Assembly: GCF_001315015.1 (NCBI RefSeq)
Contig: NZ_CP012915.1
Location: 186,001 to 250,000, forward strand
Origin: Azospirillum brasilense
GTDB taxonomy: Bacteria > Pseudomonadota > Alphaproteobacteria > Azospirillales > Azospirillaceae
DNA length: 64,000 nt
Direction of reading: 5' to 3'
The notes below the pieces were generated by a model that saw only the letters and a list, made by a program, of their open reading frames with translations, did not search any database and was not told the origin of the DNA. Position 1 is the first letter of the stretch; each line of letters begins with the position of its first letter. The translations under genes were made by a program, and so were the position numbers. Of this stretch, positions 36,622 to 45,633 are shown in pieces.

Positions 36622-37314
36622 TCAGCGGTGGGTCGTCACCCCCACCTGACGGCACATGGACAGCATGGCGCAGGTCGAGCAGCGCGGGCGGTCGCCGGTG
36701 CAGACCCATTTGCCGAAGGGCACCAGACGCTCGTTGATCTCCACCCAGTAATGGCGGGGCAGAAGCTCCATCAGCGCGACCATGGTGCGCTCCGGCGTCG
36801 GGGCGGCGACGAAGCCCCAGCGGTTGACGATCCGGTGCACATGCACGTCCACCGCCACCGCCGGAATGCCGAAGCCGACCGCCAGGGTCAGCGCCGCGAT
36901 CTTCGGGCCGACGCCATGGAAGGCCATCAGGGCGTCCGGCGTGTCGGGAACCTCGCCGCCGTGCTCCGTGATGATGCGGCGGGACAGCGCCCGGATGTCA
37001 CGGGCCTTCGGCTCCGGAAAGGTCGCGCCGTCGAGCAGCCGGGTCAGTTCCTCCGGCGTCAGGGCGACCATCTGTTGCGGCGTGCGCGCCACCGCGAAAA
37101 GCCGCTCGCACACCACGATGGTCGTCTCGTCGCGCGTCCGCGCGGAGATCAGGCTGCCGACCAACTGCTCGAAGGGGCTGCCGTAGCCGCGGTCGCGCAG
37201 CGCGAACATGGCGGCCTTTGGGCGTCCGGCCACGGCTTGGCGCAGGCGCCGGAACGCCTCGTCGATGTCGAAGGGGTCCTTGTCGGCGAGAGGGGGCGCG
37301 GAGCGCAGAGGCAT
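36622..37314 (-). CDS. nth: Endonuclease III-type DNA glycosylase
   Basis: Base-excision repair glycosylase/AP lyase for oxidised pyrimidines. The 230-aa protein has the HhH motif with catalytic K138 (FHGVGPKIA), the catalytic D156 (AVDVHVHR), and the [4Fe-4S] cluster C205-x6-C212-x2-C215-x5-C221. Where E. coli Nth has SAQATD, this protein has SARTRD, as in a distinct Nth subgroup, so lesion choice may differ. ATG 37314 is the best start; longer upstream frames lack similarity. It diverges from the AhpD-like gene. Confidence 0.92.
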   Translation of the reverse strand: MPLRSAPPLADKDPFDIDEAFRRLRQAVAGRPKAAMFALRDRGYGSPFEQLVGSLISARTRDETTIVVCERLFAVARTPQQMVALTPEELTRLLDGATFPEPKARDIRALSRRIITEHGGEVPDTPDALMAFHGVGPKIAALTLAVGFGIPAVAVDVHVHRIVNRWGFVAAPTPERTMVALMELLPRHYWVEINERLVPFGKWVCTGDRPRCSTCAMLSMCRQVGVTTHR

Positions 37315-37411
37315 GATCGGTCGCTGGCATGGTGAAGGGAGCCACACCGAAACAGCGGGCAGGGCAGGGTTGCTCCCCATTTCCCTTTGCGGCACAACGT
37401 GATTTCTATAC

Positions 37412-37427
37412 ATTAGAAATTTCTAAA
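37412..37427. promoter_or_regulatory. AT-rich palindrome at the AhpD-like promoter
   Basis: TTAGAAATTTCTAA (37413-37426) is a perfect 14-bp palindrome in an unusually AT-rich stretch, 21 bp before the start codon at 37448. It overlaps the likely -10 and transcription start area (TATACA at 37407-37412). It is a good candidate operator for a dimeric repressor, for example an ArsR-type regulator. The regulator is not in view. Confidence 0.5.
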
Positions 37428-37447
37428 TTAAAAAGGGAGTCGGGGCC

Positions 37448-37816
37448 ATGGTGAAAGATTGGCCGCAGATGGCGAGGGACATGTCCGGTGCGGTGCGGGA
37501 CCTGCGCGGTGGCGCTCCTGAGGTGATGAAGGGCTTCTCCGCCATTGCCAGGGCGGCGCTGGAAGCCAAGGCGCTGGACACCAAGACGAAGGAGCTGATC
37601 GCGCTGGCGATCGGGGTGGCGACGCGTTGCGACGCTTGCGTCGCCTTCCACGCCCAGGCCGCGGTCCAGCAGGGCGCCAGCAGGGAAGAAGTGATGGAGA
37701 CGCTGGGTATGGCGATCTACATGGGCGCCGGCCCGTCGGTGATGTACGCCGCCATGGCGACGGAGGCGTTCGACCAGTTTGCCGGGGATCGGTTCGCCGA
37801 GGACAAAGCCGGCTGA
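37448..37816 (+). CDS. AhpD/carboxymuconolactone decarboxylase-like protein
   Basis: A 122-aa single-domain protein of the AhpD-like fold. C61 and C64 in the motif CDACVAFH (CxxC-x3-H) are the redox pair expected for alkylhydroperoxidase-type members. KTKELIALAIGVATR and EEVMETLGMAIYMGAGPSVMYA are typical. It may support peroxide reduction. It is transcribed alone, away from nth, and has a palindromic operator candidate at its promoter. Start is ATG 37448, after AAAGGGAG. Confidence 0.9.
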   Translation: MVKDWPQMARDMSGAVRDLRGGAPEVMKGFSAIARAALEAKALDTKTKELIALAIGVATRCDACVAFHAQAAVQQGASREEVMETLGMAIYMGAGPSVMYAAMATEAFDQFAGDRFAEDKAG

Positions 37817-37839
37817 CCTTGGCGTCCCGCGGGCCGCTC

Positions 37840-39246
37840 CTACCCGGCGCTGGAGAACAGCGGCCGGCGCAGGCGGCCGGCGGCGACATCGGCGCGTAGT
37901 GCGTCGGCGTCCATGGCCTGGATGCGCTCCAGCTCCGCCTTGTTGGCGTCGATGAAGGGGTTCCGGTCGGTCGAATTCTCGGGCCGTGCGTGTTCCAGGT
38001 GATAGAGCGGCCCGGGGACCCGCTCGACCCGCAGCCCCAGCTTGCGCAGCCGCTCGACGATTTCATCGTCCTCATAGCCCCAGGAGACGAAGCGCTCGTT
38101 GTAACCGCCCGCTTCCAGCAGCGCCGCCCGGTTGAAAAAGGCGCCGCCGCCCGGCGAATCGCGGTGCATAAGCGGGAAGCGCAGGCAGACCGCGTTCAGC
38201 GGCGCCGCCGACAGGGTGTGCCCGAACCGGTGCACCTCCCGCCCGAGAATCCAGAAGAACAGCCCGTTGTAGGGGAAGGCCATGGCCGCCCCGCCGCGCA
38301 CCGCGTCGCGGGCCAGCGCGTATTGCACGGGATCGACCACGATGTCGGTGTCGTGCAGGGCGACGATCGGGGTGTCCGCCGCCTCGACCATGCGGTTGAG
38401 GAGGTGGGCCTTGTGGGTGAGGGGCGTGTCGTTGCCGGTCAGATGCAGGTGCCGGCAGCGGGCGGCCAGTTCCGGCCCCAGCGCGTCGGCGACGTCGCTC
38501 GGCCCCGCCTTGTCCTCCCCGATCAGGACGGTGGTGTCGGCGTGCTTGAAGAGGAAGGAGACGATCCAGCGCAGGTTGCGCTTGCGGTCCTCGCTGTCGG
38601 CGCGGAAGGGGACCAGGACGGTGACGTCGCGCAGGTCCAGCCGCCCGTCCGGCCCGGCCCCGTCGAGAATCGCCCGGCGGGCGCGGTAGGCCGCGGCCTG
38701 CGCCGCCAGCCGCTCCCGCGACCCTTCGTCCCGCGGGTCGATGGCAAGGGCCATCTCATAGAAGGACACGGCGGCGCCGGGACGCCCAAGGTCGGCCTCG
38801 ATGTCGCCCTTCTGCCGCCAGCCGGGGACGAAGTGCGGATGGCGGGCCAGCAGCGCGTCCAGAACCTCCAGCGCCTCCCCGATGCGGCCGATGGCCTGCA
38901 GGGCCTCGCTCAGGTGATATTCGGCATCCGGAAAATCGGGGCGCAGCGCCAGCGCGCGGCGGTAGGCGGCGATCGCCTCCTCCGTCCGCAAGGCGACGTG
39001 GAGCAGGGCGCCGAGGTTGAACTGCGCGTCGGCATCCCCGCCGTCCAGCTCAACCGAGCGCGCGATCATCGCCATGCCGCGCTCCCGGTCGCCGCCCAGC
39101 GCGGCGAGCAGGCCCAGCCGGTGCAGCGCGTCCGGGTTGTCGGGGGCGGCCTCCAGGATCCGCCCGTAAAGGTCCACCGCCTCGGCCTGTCGCCCGGCCT
39201 TCAGATGGTCGAGCGCGATGCCGAGCGCCTCCTCGATGGTCGCCAT
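37840..39246 (-). CDS. TPR protein fused to a GT-A type galactosyltransferase-like domain
   Basis: A 468-aa protein. Residues 1-190 or so are about five TPR repeats beginning MATIEEALGIALDHLKAGR. Residues about 205-450 form a GT-A type glycosyltransferase: VTVLVPFRADSEDRKRNL, a DTDIVV metal site and the Glyco_transf_7C signature GGGAFFNRAALLEAGGYNER followed by GYEDDEI. The catalytic metal DxD is therefore present. ATG 39246 is chosen. Two other genes in the window (40846 and 58700) share the TPR head with different catalytic tails. The acceptor is unknown; cell-surface or flagellar glycosylation is a guess. Confidence 0.85.
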   Translation of the reverse strand: MATIEEALGIALDHLKAGRQAEAVDLYGRILEAAPDNPDALHRLGLLAALGGDRERGMAMIARSVELDGGDADAQFNLGALLHVALRTEEAIAAYRRALALRPDFPDAEYHLSEALQAIGRIGEALEVLDALLARHPHFVPGWRQKGDIEADLGRPGAAVSFYEMALAIDPRDEGSRERLAAQAAAYRARRAILDGAGPDGRLDLRDVTVLVPFRADSEDRKRNLRWIVSFLFKHADTTVLIGEDKAGPSDVADALGPELAARCRHLHLTGNDTPLTHKAHLLNRMVEAADTPIVALHDTDIVVDPVQYALARDAVRGGAAMAFPYNGLFFWILGREVHRFGHTLSAAPLNAVCLRFPLMHRDSPGGGAFFNRAALLEAGGYNERFVSWGYEDDEIVERLRKLGLRVERVPGPLYHLEHARPENSTDRNPFIDANKAELERIQAMDADALRADVAAGRLRRPLFSSAG

Positions 39247-39360
39247 TCGGTGGGGTCCGTTTCGTCCGTGTGTCGCCTTCCGGTGGATTCCACTTTGACA
39301 CAAAGGCATTTGCGGGGAAATCATCCGCTCCGGGACCACGCCTCAGGGAAACACCCGATA

Positions 39361-40635
39361 ATGAACGATCATCGCATCAGCAAGAATGGGTCCACGGGAG
39401 GACTCACCCGCCGTCAGTTCGGCACCGCCGCGGCCTCGGTCGCTCTCTCGGCCGGCGCGCTCGCCGCCTTCGGCCGGGCGCCGGCCTTCGCGCAGGGCAC
39501 CGCGCTGAAGGTGGGCGTGCTGCTGCCCCGCTCCGGCCTGCTCGCCCAGGCGGGCCAAGCCTGCCAGCGCGGCGCCGAGATCGCGCCGGCCATCCTCGGC
39601 GAACTCGGCTACAAGGTCGAGATCCTGTCCGCCGACACCGAATCGAACGTGGACGTCGCCCGCTCGCGCGCCGAGAAGCTGATCAACGACGGCGCCAACG
39701 TCATCGTCGGCGCCTTCGACAGCGGCCAGACCGCCGCCGCCGCCCAGGTCTGCGAGCAGCGCGGCGTGCCCCTGGTGATGAACATCGCCGCCGCCGACCG
39801 CCTGACCGAGCAGGGCTACAAGACCGTCTTCCGCAACTTCCCGACCTCGACCATGCTGGTCAGCAACGGGCTGGCGCTGATGAAGGACCTGTTCGCGGTC
39901 AGCGGCGTCACCCCGAAGACGGCGGTGTTCCTGCACGCCAACGACACCTTCGGTATGGCGAACAAGCAGGCGATGGACGCTTTGTTCCCGAAGCTGGACA
40001 TGCCCTTCGGCATCGTCGACAGCATCTCCTACGACCCGAAGGCGCAGGATCTCGCGGTCGAGGTGGCCAAGGCCAAGGCGACGGGCGCCGAACTCGCGAT
40101 CGTCACCACCCGCGCCAACGACGCCATCATGCTGGTGCGCGAGATGGTCAAGCAGCGCTGGGAGCCCAAGGGCATCGTCTCCCCCGGCTCGCCCGGCCTG
40201 TATGACGAGCAGTTCTACAAGGTGCTGGGCAAGTACGCCGACTACGCCATCACCAACCTGCCCTGGTACGACCCCAAGGCGGAGCTGACCAAGCGCGTCG
40301 AGGCGGCCTTCAAGAAGCAGTATCCAAACGACCGCTTCGAGGGCTACGCCTTCAACGTCGCCTTCACGCTGGAGGCCATCCTGGTCGCCGCCGACGCCTT
40401 CAAGCGCGCCGGCACGGCGGAGCCCGCCACCCTGCTGGAGGCGCTGCGCCAGACCAACCTGAAGGACAAGATGATGGTCGGCCCGGCCATCACCTTCGAC
40501 GAGAAGGGGCAGAACACCCAGCTCGTCTCCGCCTGCCTGCAGAACCGCAACCTGCGCCCGACCGTGGTCCTGCCCAAGGACTCCGCGGAGATGGATCCGG
40601 TGTTCCCGATGCCGGGCTGGGGCAAGCGCGCCTGA
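39361..40635 (+). CDS. Branched-chain amino-acid type ABC transporter substrate-binding protein
   Basis: A 424-aa periplasmic binding protein of the LivJ/LivK (type 1) fold. The N-terminus LTRRQFGTAAASVALS is a twin-arginine signal with cleavage near AFAQG. TALKVGVLLPRSGLLAQAGQ and the C-terminal DEKGQNTQLVSACLQ motif fit the family. The frame is open far upstream to 37990, but ATG 39361 is the real start. The permeases and ATPase begin at 43778, separated by two unrelated genes, so linkage is likely but not close. The ligand is unknown. Confidence 0.92.
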   Translation: MNDHRISKNGSTGGLTRRQFGTAAASVALSAGALAAFGRAPAFAQGTALKVGVLLPRSGLLAQAGQACQRGAEIAPAILGELGYKVEILSADTESNVDVARSRAEKLINDGANVIVGAFDSGQTAAAAQVCEQRGVPLVMNIAAADRLTEQGYKTVFRNFPTSTMLVSNGLALMKDLFAVSGVTPKTAVFLHANDTFGMANKQAMDALFPKLDMPFGIVDSISYDPKAQDLAVEVAKAKATGAELAIVTTRANDAIMLVREMVKQRWEPKGIVSPGSPGLYDEQFYKVLGKYADYAITNLPWYDPKAELTKRVEAAFKKQYPNDRFEGYAFNVAFTLEAILVAADAFKRAGTAEPATLLEALRQTNLKDKMMVGPAITFDEKGQNTQLVSACLQNRNLRPTVVLPKDSAEMDPVFPMPGWGKRA

Positions 40636-40652
40636 GCAATTCCATCCTCAAA

Positions 40653-40775
40653 TCCCCTCTCCCCCCTGGGGAGAGGGTTAGGGTGAGGGGGTTGCGCTTG
40701 TGCCGGACGTACCGTCGCGCGCAACCCCCTCACCGCCCGCTCCGCGGGCACCCTCTCCCCAGAGGGGAGAGGGCT
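40653..40775. repeat. REP/BIME-like extended inverted repeat
   Basis: Two hairpins flank a longer inverted repeat. CCCTCTCCCC-CC-TGGGGAGAGGG opens the element, GGGTGAGGGGGTTGCGC pairs with GCGCAACCCCCTCACC, and CCCTCTCCCC-AGA-GGGGAGAGGG closes it. It resembles the element at 27664-27793. It lies between the binding-protein gene and a convergent TPR-glycosyltransferase gene, where it could end both transcripts. Confidence 0.65.
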
Positions 40776-40845
40776 ATTAGGACCCACTGCTGTTGTTAAG
40801 ATAGAAGGGGGGAACGCGGCCGGCCGGGGCCGCGTCCCCTTTCCC

Positions 40846-42651
40846 TTATGCCGTCTGGGCTTCGAGCGCGTAGGCCAGCAGCCGTTCCACCGATGCGCGG
40901 CGGTCGCCGGACGCGGCGAAGCGGGCGCGGGCCTCGGCGGACTGCCGGTCACGGAAGGCCGCGTCGCCGGCCAGGGCGGCGGCGCGCTCCAGATAGGCCG
41001 CGTCGTCGGCCACGGTGAAGGCCGGCCCGGCCACATTCGCCACGTCGCCCGCCGCGACCGTCACCACAGGAACCCCGTCGGCCAGCGCGAAAGCCGCGCT
41101 GCCGCCGCCGCCCTGGCGGCGCGGGTTCAGATAGGCGGTGGCGAGGCGGTGCAGCGCCCGCACGTCATCCACGTCACCCAACGTGTGGACGCGGTCCGCG
41201 TTGCGCAGGGCGGCGATCCGCTGCGGCAGCGTCTCCACGCCGCCGGCAACGGCGATCCGGGCCTCCGGCAGGCGGTCGAGCAGCGAATCGGCCAGCGCCA
41301 GGAAGTCCGGTCCGGCCTCCTGGTCCAGGCGGTTGCCGACCACGAGGAAGAGCGGCCCCCCATCCGGCCCGGCTTCGGGAATGCCGAAATCGGCACGGCT
41401 GCGCTCCGCCCCCACGGGCGGCAGGGTCCAGCCGAAGGAGAAGGGACGGAAACGCTCCGCCATGTCCGCCGGCCAGCCTTGGGTGGTGTCGGCCTCGCCG
41501 TAACCCAGCACCAGCCGGGCCATCGACAGCGGCAGGCCGGAGGACGTCGGCAGGCAGATGACGGGGCGCGCGCCGGAGAACAGGTCGGCCACCACGTTGG
41601 ACCCGCCGAAGCCGACGATGACGTCGGGATCGAAGCCGTCCACGTAGTCGATGATGGCGTTCACCTTCTCCTCGTCGAAGCGCTTCTGCGGGAAGGACAT
41701 CATGCGGACCCGCGCGCCGAAAGCGGCGATGACCTGCTCCCCGTCATACTCCTCGGTGATGTTGTAGGAATATTCGGGGACAAAGCCGTTCTCGCCGGTG
41801 ATCGCCATGGCGTTCGGGTTGATGATGACCACCTCGCGTCCGAACTCGTCCTGCAGGCGGCGGGCGAAGTCGAAGGCGTCCGCCGTCGGCTGGTGGCCGG
41901 CGCCGAGCATCTGGTTGGTGATCAGGGCGATCCGCTTGACCTCGCCGCGCGGCATGGCGCGCTTCATGCGGCGGCGCAGGTGGTAGCGGAGCGACGTCTC
42001 GTCCACCATCAGGCGGTAGTAATCGGTGAAATTCCCGGTGTGGAAGGCGCCGGCATCGCCGTGCCGCGCCGCACCCTGGAACAGCTGCATCGCCATGCCC
42101 CAGAAGGCGTAATGGATCGACGGCACGGTGAAGCGCATCGGATCTTCCAGGACGGCGTCCGTCAGCGCCGCGTAATGGGCGACGTCGCCGTCGAGCAGGA
42201 ACAGCAGCGAATGGCGCCGCATCACGTCGCCCATGGCATATCCCGCATCGACCTCCTTGGCCGCGGCGCGGCGGGTCTCATCGTCGTAGCGGCGGATCAG
42301 CCCGGCCAGCGCGCTGACGTTGCCCCAGCCTTCGCCCTCGTTGGTCAGCAGGGTCAGGGCGCGGGCGAAGCTCACCGCCGCGTCGCGGGATTGGCCGGTG
42401 GCGTGCAGGGCGTGGCCGAGATTGGCGTGCAGCAGGGGGGAGGTCGGGTCGCCGGCCACCGCCTGCCCGATCAGGTCCACCGCCTCCGCCGGACGCCCGC
42501 CTTGCAGCCCGATGACGCCAAGCAGGTGCAGCGCGTCCGGATGGCCGGGCGACGCCGCCAGCACCTCGCGGTACAGGCGTTCCGCTTCCGTGGTGCGGCC
42601 GGCGCGGTGGTGTTCGGTCGCAACGGCCAGCGTCTGTTCGATGGTGTCCAT
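40846..42651 (-). CDS. TPR protein fused to a GT-B type glycosyltransferase-like domain
   Basis: A 601-aa protein. Residues about 1-105 are TPRs (MDTIEQTLAVATEHHRAGR, DALHLLGVIGLQGG). The middle (about 105-240) is helical. Residues about 255-580 resemble a GT-B fold, with RIALITNQMLGAGHQPT, a DPDVIVGFGGSNV segment, and VVGNRLDQEAGPDFLALADSL and ADGVPVVTVAAGDVANVAG in the donor half. ATG 42651 is chosen. It diverges from the L,D-transpeptidase gene. The reaction is unknown; the TPR head is shared with the proteins at 37840 and 58700. Confidence 0.75.
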   Translation of the reverse strand: MDTIEQTLAVATEHHRAGRTTEAERLYREVLAASPGHPDALHLLGVIGLQGGRPAEAVDLIGQAVAGDPTSPLLHANLGHALHATGQSRDAAVSFARALTLLTNEGEGWGNVSALAGLIRRYDDETRRAAAKEVDAGYAMGDVMRRHSLLFLLDGDVAHYAALTDAVLEDPMRFTVPSIHYAFWGMAMQLFQGAARHGDAGAFHTGNFTDYYRLMVDETSLRYHLRRRMKRAMPRGEVKRIALITNQMLGAGHQPTADAFDFARRLQDEFGREVVIINPNAMAITGENGFVPEYSYNITEEYDGEQVIAAFGARVRMMSFPQKRFDEEKVNAIIDYVDGFDPDVIVGFGGSNVVADLFSGARPVICLPTSSGLPLSMARLVLGYGEADTTQGWPADMAERFRPFSFGWTLPPVGAERSRADFGIPEAGPDGGPLFLVVGNRLDQEAGPDFLALADSLLDRLPEARIAVAGGVETLPQRIAALRNADRVHTLGDVDDVRALHRLATAYLNPRRQGGGGSAAFALADGVPVVTVAAGDVANVAGPAFTVADDAAYLERAAALAGDAAFRDRQSAEARARFAASGDRRASVERLLAYALEAQTA

Positions 42652-42725
42652 GGTCGGCGTTCCTGCTGCTTGGTCCCTGACGGCATGTTTACGCGCTTTT
42701 AGGGCGGATGCGCTGAACTTTTCCC

Positions 42726-43658
42726 ATGCAGCGCACCGCGACATTCTTGTGGCATCTTGTCCCGACGGCAACCCTGGCGATTGCACTCGCGCTCGTTTCG
42801 CCCGGTGACGTCCGCGCGCAGGACACCGCCACCACCACCGAAACCACTTCGACGCGGCAAATCGTCATCAGCCTGAGCGAGCGTCGGCTTCATCTGCTGG
42901 AGGAGGGGCGCCAGCCGCGTTCCTTCCCGGTCGCCATCGGGCGGCCCGGCGTGGCGATTCCGCTGGGGGACAGCCAAGTCCTGCGCAAGCGGCGCAACCC
43001 GACCTGGCGCCCCACCGCCAACCAGCGCCGGGAAAATCCGGCGCTGCCGGCATCGGTGCCGCCGGGGCCGTCCAACCCGTTGGGCAGGTTCGCCCTCGAC
43101 CTCGGCTGGACGGCCATTGCCATTCACGGCACCAACGAGCCCAGTTCGGTGGGCCGGCGGGCCAGCGGCGGCTGCTTTCGCATGCTGCCCGCCGACATCG
43201 CCACCCTGTTCGAGGCCGTGCCGGTCGGAACCCCCGTCCGAGTCGTCTCCGGGCCGGCCGCCGTTCCTCCGTCGGAACCCGCGGTCGCTGTCGCGGTGGC
43301 GGGGGCGGTTTCCGCCCCGCCGCCAAAGGTTGCGCCGCCGCTTCCCATCGTGCCGGATCCGCGTTGCGCCACGGCCGGCGCGCCGCTGCGCCGGATGATC
43401 TGCACGGTGCCGGACCTGGCCGCGTTGGACGGACGCGCGCGCGGGCTGCACCAGCGCCACCTCGCCGCCCTGCCGGCGGAGCGCCGCGACGCCGCGGCCT
43501 ACGCGCTGCTTCAGGAGGAGCGCCGCTTCGACGACCGCATCACCGCCCGCTGCTGGGTCCGCCGCGGGATGGAAGAGAATCCGGCGGTCGCCACCGCCGC
43601 GGTCGCCTGCCTGAGCGATGCTCTGACGGTGCGGCTGGAGGAGGCGAAGCGCCGCTGA
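42726..43658 (+). CDS. L,D-transpeptidase with C-terminal LprI-like domain
   Basis: A 310-aa exported protein. A signal peptide ends near VRAQD (residue 32). The YkuD catalytic domain (about 45-180) has H134 in IAIHGTNEPS and the active-site Cys C150 in ASGGCFRM; the usual S-H-G-C has Gly for His, as in several variants. A proline-rich linker leads to an LprI-like domain (about 218-295: CATAGAPLRRMICTVPDLAA) with four cysteines. Such enzymes cross-link peptidoglycan or attach lipoproteins. The LprI-like tail fusion is unusual. Confidence 0.85.
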   Translation: MQRTATFLWHLVPTATLAIALALVSPGDVRAQDTATTTETTSTRQIVISLSERRLHLLEEGRQPRSFPVAIGRPGVAIPLGDSQVLRKRRNPTWRPTANQRRENPALPASVPPGPSNPLGRFALDLGWTAIAIHGTNEPSSVGRRASGGCFRMLPADIATLFEAVPVGTPVRVVSGPAAVPPSEPAVAVAVAGAVSAPPPKVAPPLPIVPDPRCATAGAPLRRMICTVPDLAALDGRARGLHQRHLAALPAERRDAAAYALLQEERRFDDRITARCWVRRGMEENPAVATAAVACLSDALTVRLEEAKRR

Positions 43659-43777
43659 TCGTCGCCTGACCCGCACAGGAAACTTGCCACGACTACAAAG
43701 GACTGCTACGCCGCTCAGGCTTGGCCATCCGGGGGCTCCGTTGGCCGTTCCGGGGCTCCGCCAAGGGCGAATCGCGC

Positions 43778-44647
43778 ATGCCGTTTGACTATTATCTGAA
43801 CATCGCCGCGTCGGGCCTGCTGACCGGACTGGTCTACGGGCTGGCGGCGCTCGGCCTGTCGGTCATCTTCGGCGTCGTGCGCGTGGTCAACTTCGCGCAT
43901 GGCGAGATGATGGTCGCCGGCATGTACGGCGCCGTGCTGCTGGCCAGCCTGCTCGGGCTCGACCCGATCCTGGCGGCGCCCATCGTGGCGGCGGTGCTGT
44001 TCGCCTTCGGCTGGGTGCTGCAGCGCGGGCTGGTCAACCGCTTCGTGGAGCGGCCGGAGCACATGCAGTTCATCCTGCTGCTGGGCATCGCGACGATCAT
44101 CCTGAACGCGATGCTGATGCTGTTCGGGCCGGATTCGCGCAACGTCATGGTGCCCTACAGCTTCGACACCGTGGAGATCGGGCCGCTGCTGCTCGACGCG
44201 GTGCGGCTGCGCGCCGGGGCCGGGGCGATCGTGGTGACGGTGGCGCTGTTCGCCTTCTTCCGCTTCAGCCGCACCGGCAAGGCCATCCGCGCCTGCGCCG
44301 ACAACCCGCTGGGCGCCCGCGTCGTCGGGCTGAACATCGACGGGCTCTACGCGCTGACCTTCGGCATCGGCGCCGCGGTGGTGGGCATCGCCGGGGCGCT
44401 GATGACGCTGCTGGTCGATTCCCGGCCCCAGCTCGCGCCGGAATACACGCTGCTGAGCTTCATCATCGTCATCGTCGGCGGGCTGGGCAGCCTGCCGGGC
44501 GCCCTGCTGGGCGGCATGCTGATCGGCTTTTCGGAGGCGATGGCCGGCTTCCTGCTGGACCCCTCGCTCAAATCCCTCTTCAGCTATGGTGTGCTGATCG
44601 TGGTGTTGCTGCTGCGCCCGCAGGGCCTGTTGGGGAAACGGTCGTGA
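43778..44647 (+). CDS. livH: Branched-chain amino-acid ABC permease (LivH type)
   Basis: A 289-aa inner-membrane permease with about eight membrane segments. GLVYGLAALGLSVIFGVVRV, NFAHGEMMVAGMYGA and LIVVIVGGLGSLPGALLGG-like stretches fit LivH. It overlaps livM by 4 bp (GTGA), and the operon continues with an ATPase gene. The binding-protein gene lies 3 kb upstream. ATG 43778 is the start. Confidence 0.93.
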   Translation: MPFDYYLNIAASGLLTGLVYGLAALGLSVIFGVVRVVNFAHGEMMVAGMYGAVLLASLLGLDPILAAPIVAAVLFAFGWVLQRGLVNRFVERPEHMQFILLLGIATIILNAMLMLFGPDSRNVMVPYSFDTVEIGPLLLDAVRLRAGAGAIVVTVALFAFFRFSRTGKAIRACADNPLGARVVGLNIDGLYALTFGIGAAVVGIAGALMTLLVDSRPQLAPEYTLLSFIIVIVGGLGSLPGALLGGMLIGFSEAMAGFLLDPSLKSLFSYGVLIVVLLLRPQGLLGKRS

Positions 44648-45633
44648 CGGGGCGCGGGATCGTCCTTCTGGCGCTGTGCGGCGCGCTGCTGCTGGCCGCG
44701 CCGATGATCGCCGACCGCTACGTCCTGTCGGTGCTGACCACGGTGCTGTGGTTCGCCTATGTCGGGCAGGCGTGGAACGTGATGATGGGCTTCTCCGGCC
44801 TGCTGTCGCTGGGCCACGCGCTCTATGTCGGGCTGGGGGCCTACGCCAGCGCGGCGCTGTTCGTGCATTTCGGGATCGGCCCCTGGGCGGGCATGTGGGT
44901 GGCCATGCTGGCGGCGACGGCGGCGGGCTGCTTCATCGGCTTCCTGGGCTTCCGCTTCGGCGTGCGCGGCGTGCATTTCGCGCTGCTGACCATCGCCTTC
45001 GCCGAGGTCGCGCGCATCGGCTTCGACCATCTGCAGTGGTTCGGCGGCTCGGGCGGCTTCTTCATCCCGGTGGCGGGCGACGCCGGCAACGACCTGCTGA
45101 ACCTGCGCGGCTCGCCGGAGCTGTTCTACTACGTGATCCTGGCGCTGGTGCTGGCCGCGCTGGCCCTGTCGCGGGTGCTGCTGCACAGCCGCCTCGGCTA
45201 CCAGTGGCTGGCCGTGCGCGAGGAGCCGGAGGCGGCGGAGGCGGTCGGCGTCGACCTGTTCCGCGCCCGCATCGCGGCGGTGGCCGTGTCCTCCGCCCTG
45301 ACGGCGCTGGGCGGCGTGTTCCAGGCCTTCTACTTCAACAATCTGTTCCCGGAGCAGGTCTTCTCCATGGGCCGTTCCATCGAGATCATCCTGCCGGCCA
45401 TCGTCGGTGGCATCGGCACGCTGATCGGGCCGATCCTCGGCGCCTTCATCCTGACCCCGCTGGGCGAGCTTCTGACCTTCCTGATCGAGGCGACCGGCTT
45501 CGACCTGCCGGGCCTGAAGCAGCTGTTCTACGGGGTGGCGCTGGTGGTGATCGTCGTCTACCGCCCGGATGGGGTGTGGCCGTGGCTGGCCGCCCGGCTG
45601 GGTCTCGTCCGCCGTCCCGGGGAGGACGCGTGA
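44644..45633 (+). CDS. livM: Branched-chain amino-acid ABC permease (LivM type)
   Basis: A 329-aa permease starting at GTG 44644, inside the livH stop. It has many membrane helices, the typical start WNVMMGFSGLLSLGHALYVG and the signature GVDLFRARIAAVAVSSALT with PEQVFSMGRSIEIILPAIVG. Length is normal. livG starts on its last stop base. Substrate specificity is not readable from the sequence. Confidence 0.93.
   Translation: MTGRGIVLLALCGALLLAAPMIADRYVLSVLTTVLWFAYVGQAWNVMMGFSGLLSLGHALYVGLGAYASAALFVHFGIGPWAGMWVAMLAATAAGCFIGFLGFRFGVRGVHFALLTIAFAEVARIGFDHLQWFGGSGGFFIPVAGDAGNDLLNLRGSPELFYYVILALVLAALALSRVLLHSRLGYQWLAVREEPEAAEAVGVDLFRARIAAVAVSSALTALGGVFQAFYFNNLFPEQVFSMGRSIEIILPAIVGGIGTLIGPILGAFILTPLGELLTFLIEATGFDLPGLKQLFYGVALVVIVVYRPDGVWPWLAARLGLVRRPGEDA

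Noticed and set aside
37990..39360. Long N-terminal extension of the substrate-binding protein
   Set aside because: It is antisense to the TPR-glycosyltransferase; the Tat signal at ATG 39361 marks the true start.
40653..40775. CRISPR-like repeat cluster
   Set aside because: The repeats are inverted hairpin arms, not evenly spaced direct repeats with unique spacers, and no cas gene is near.
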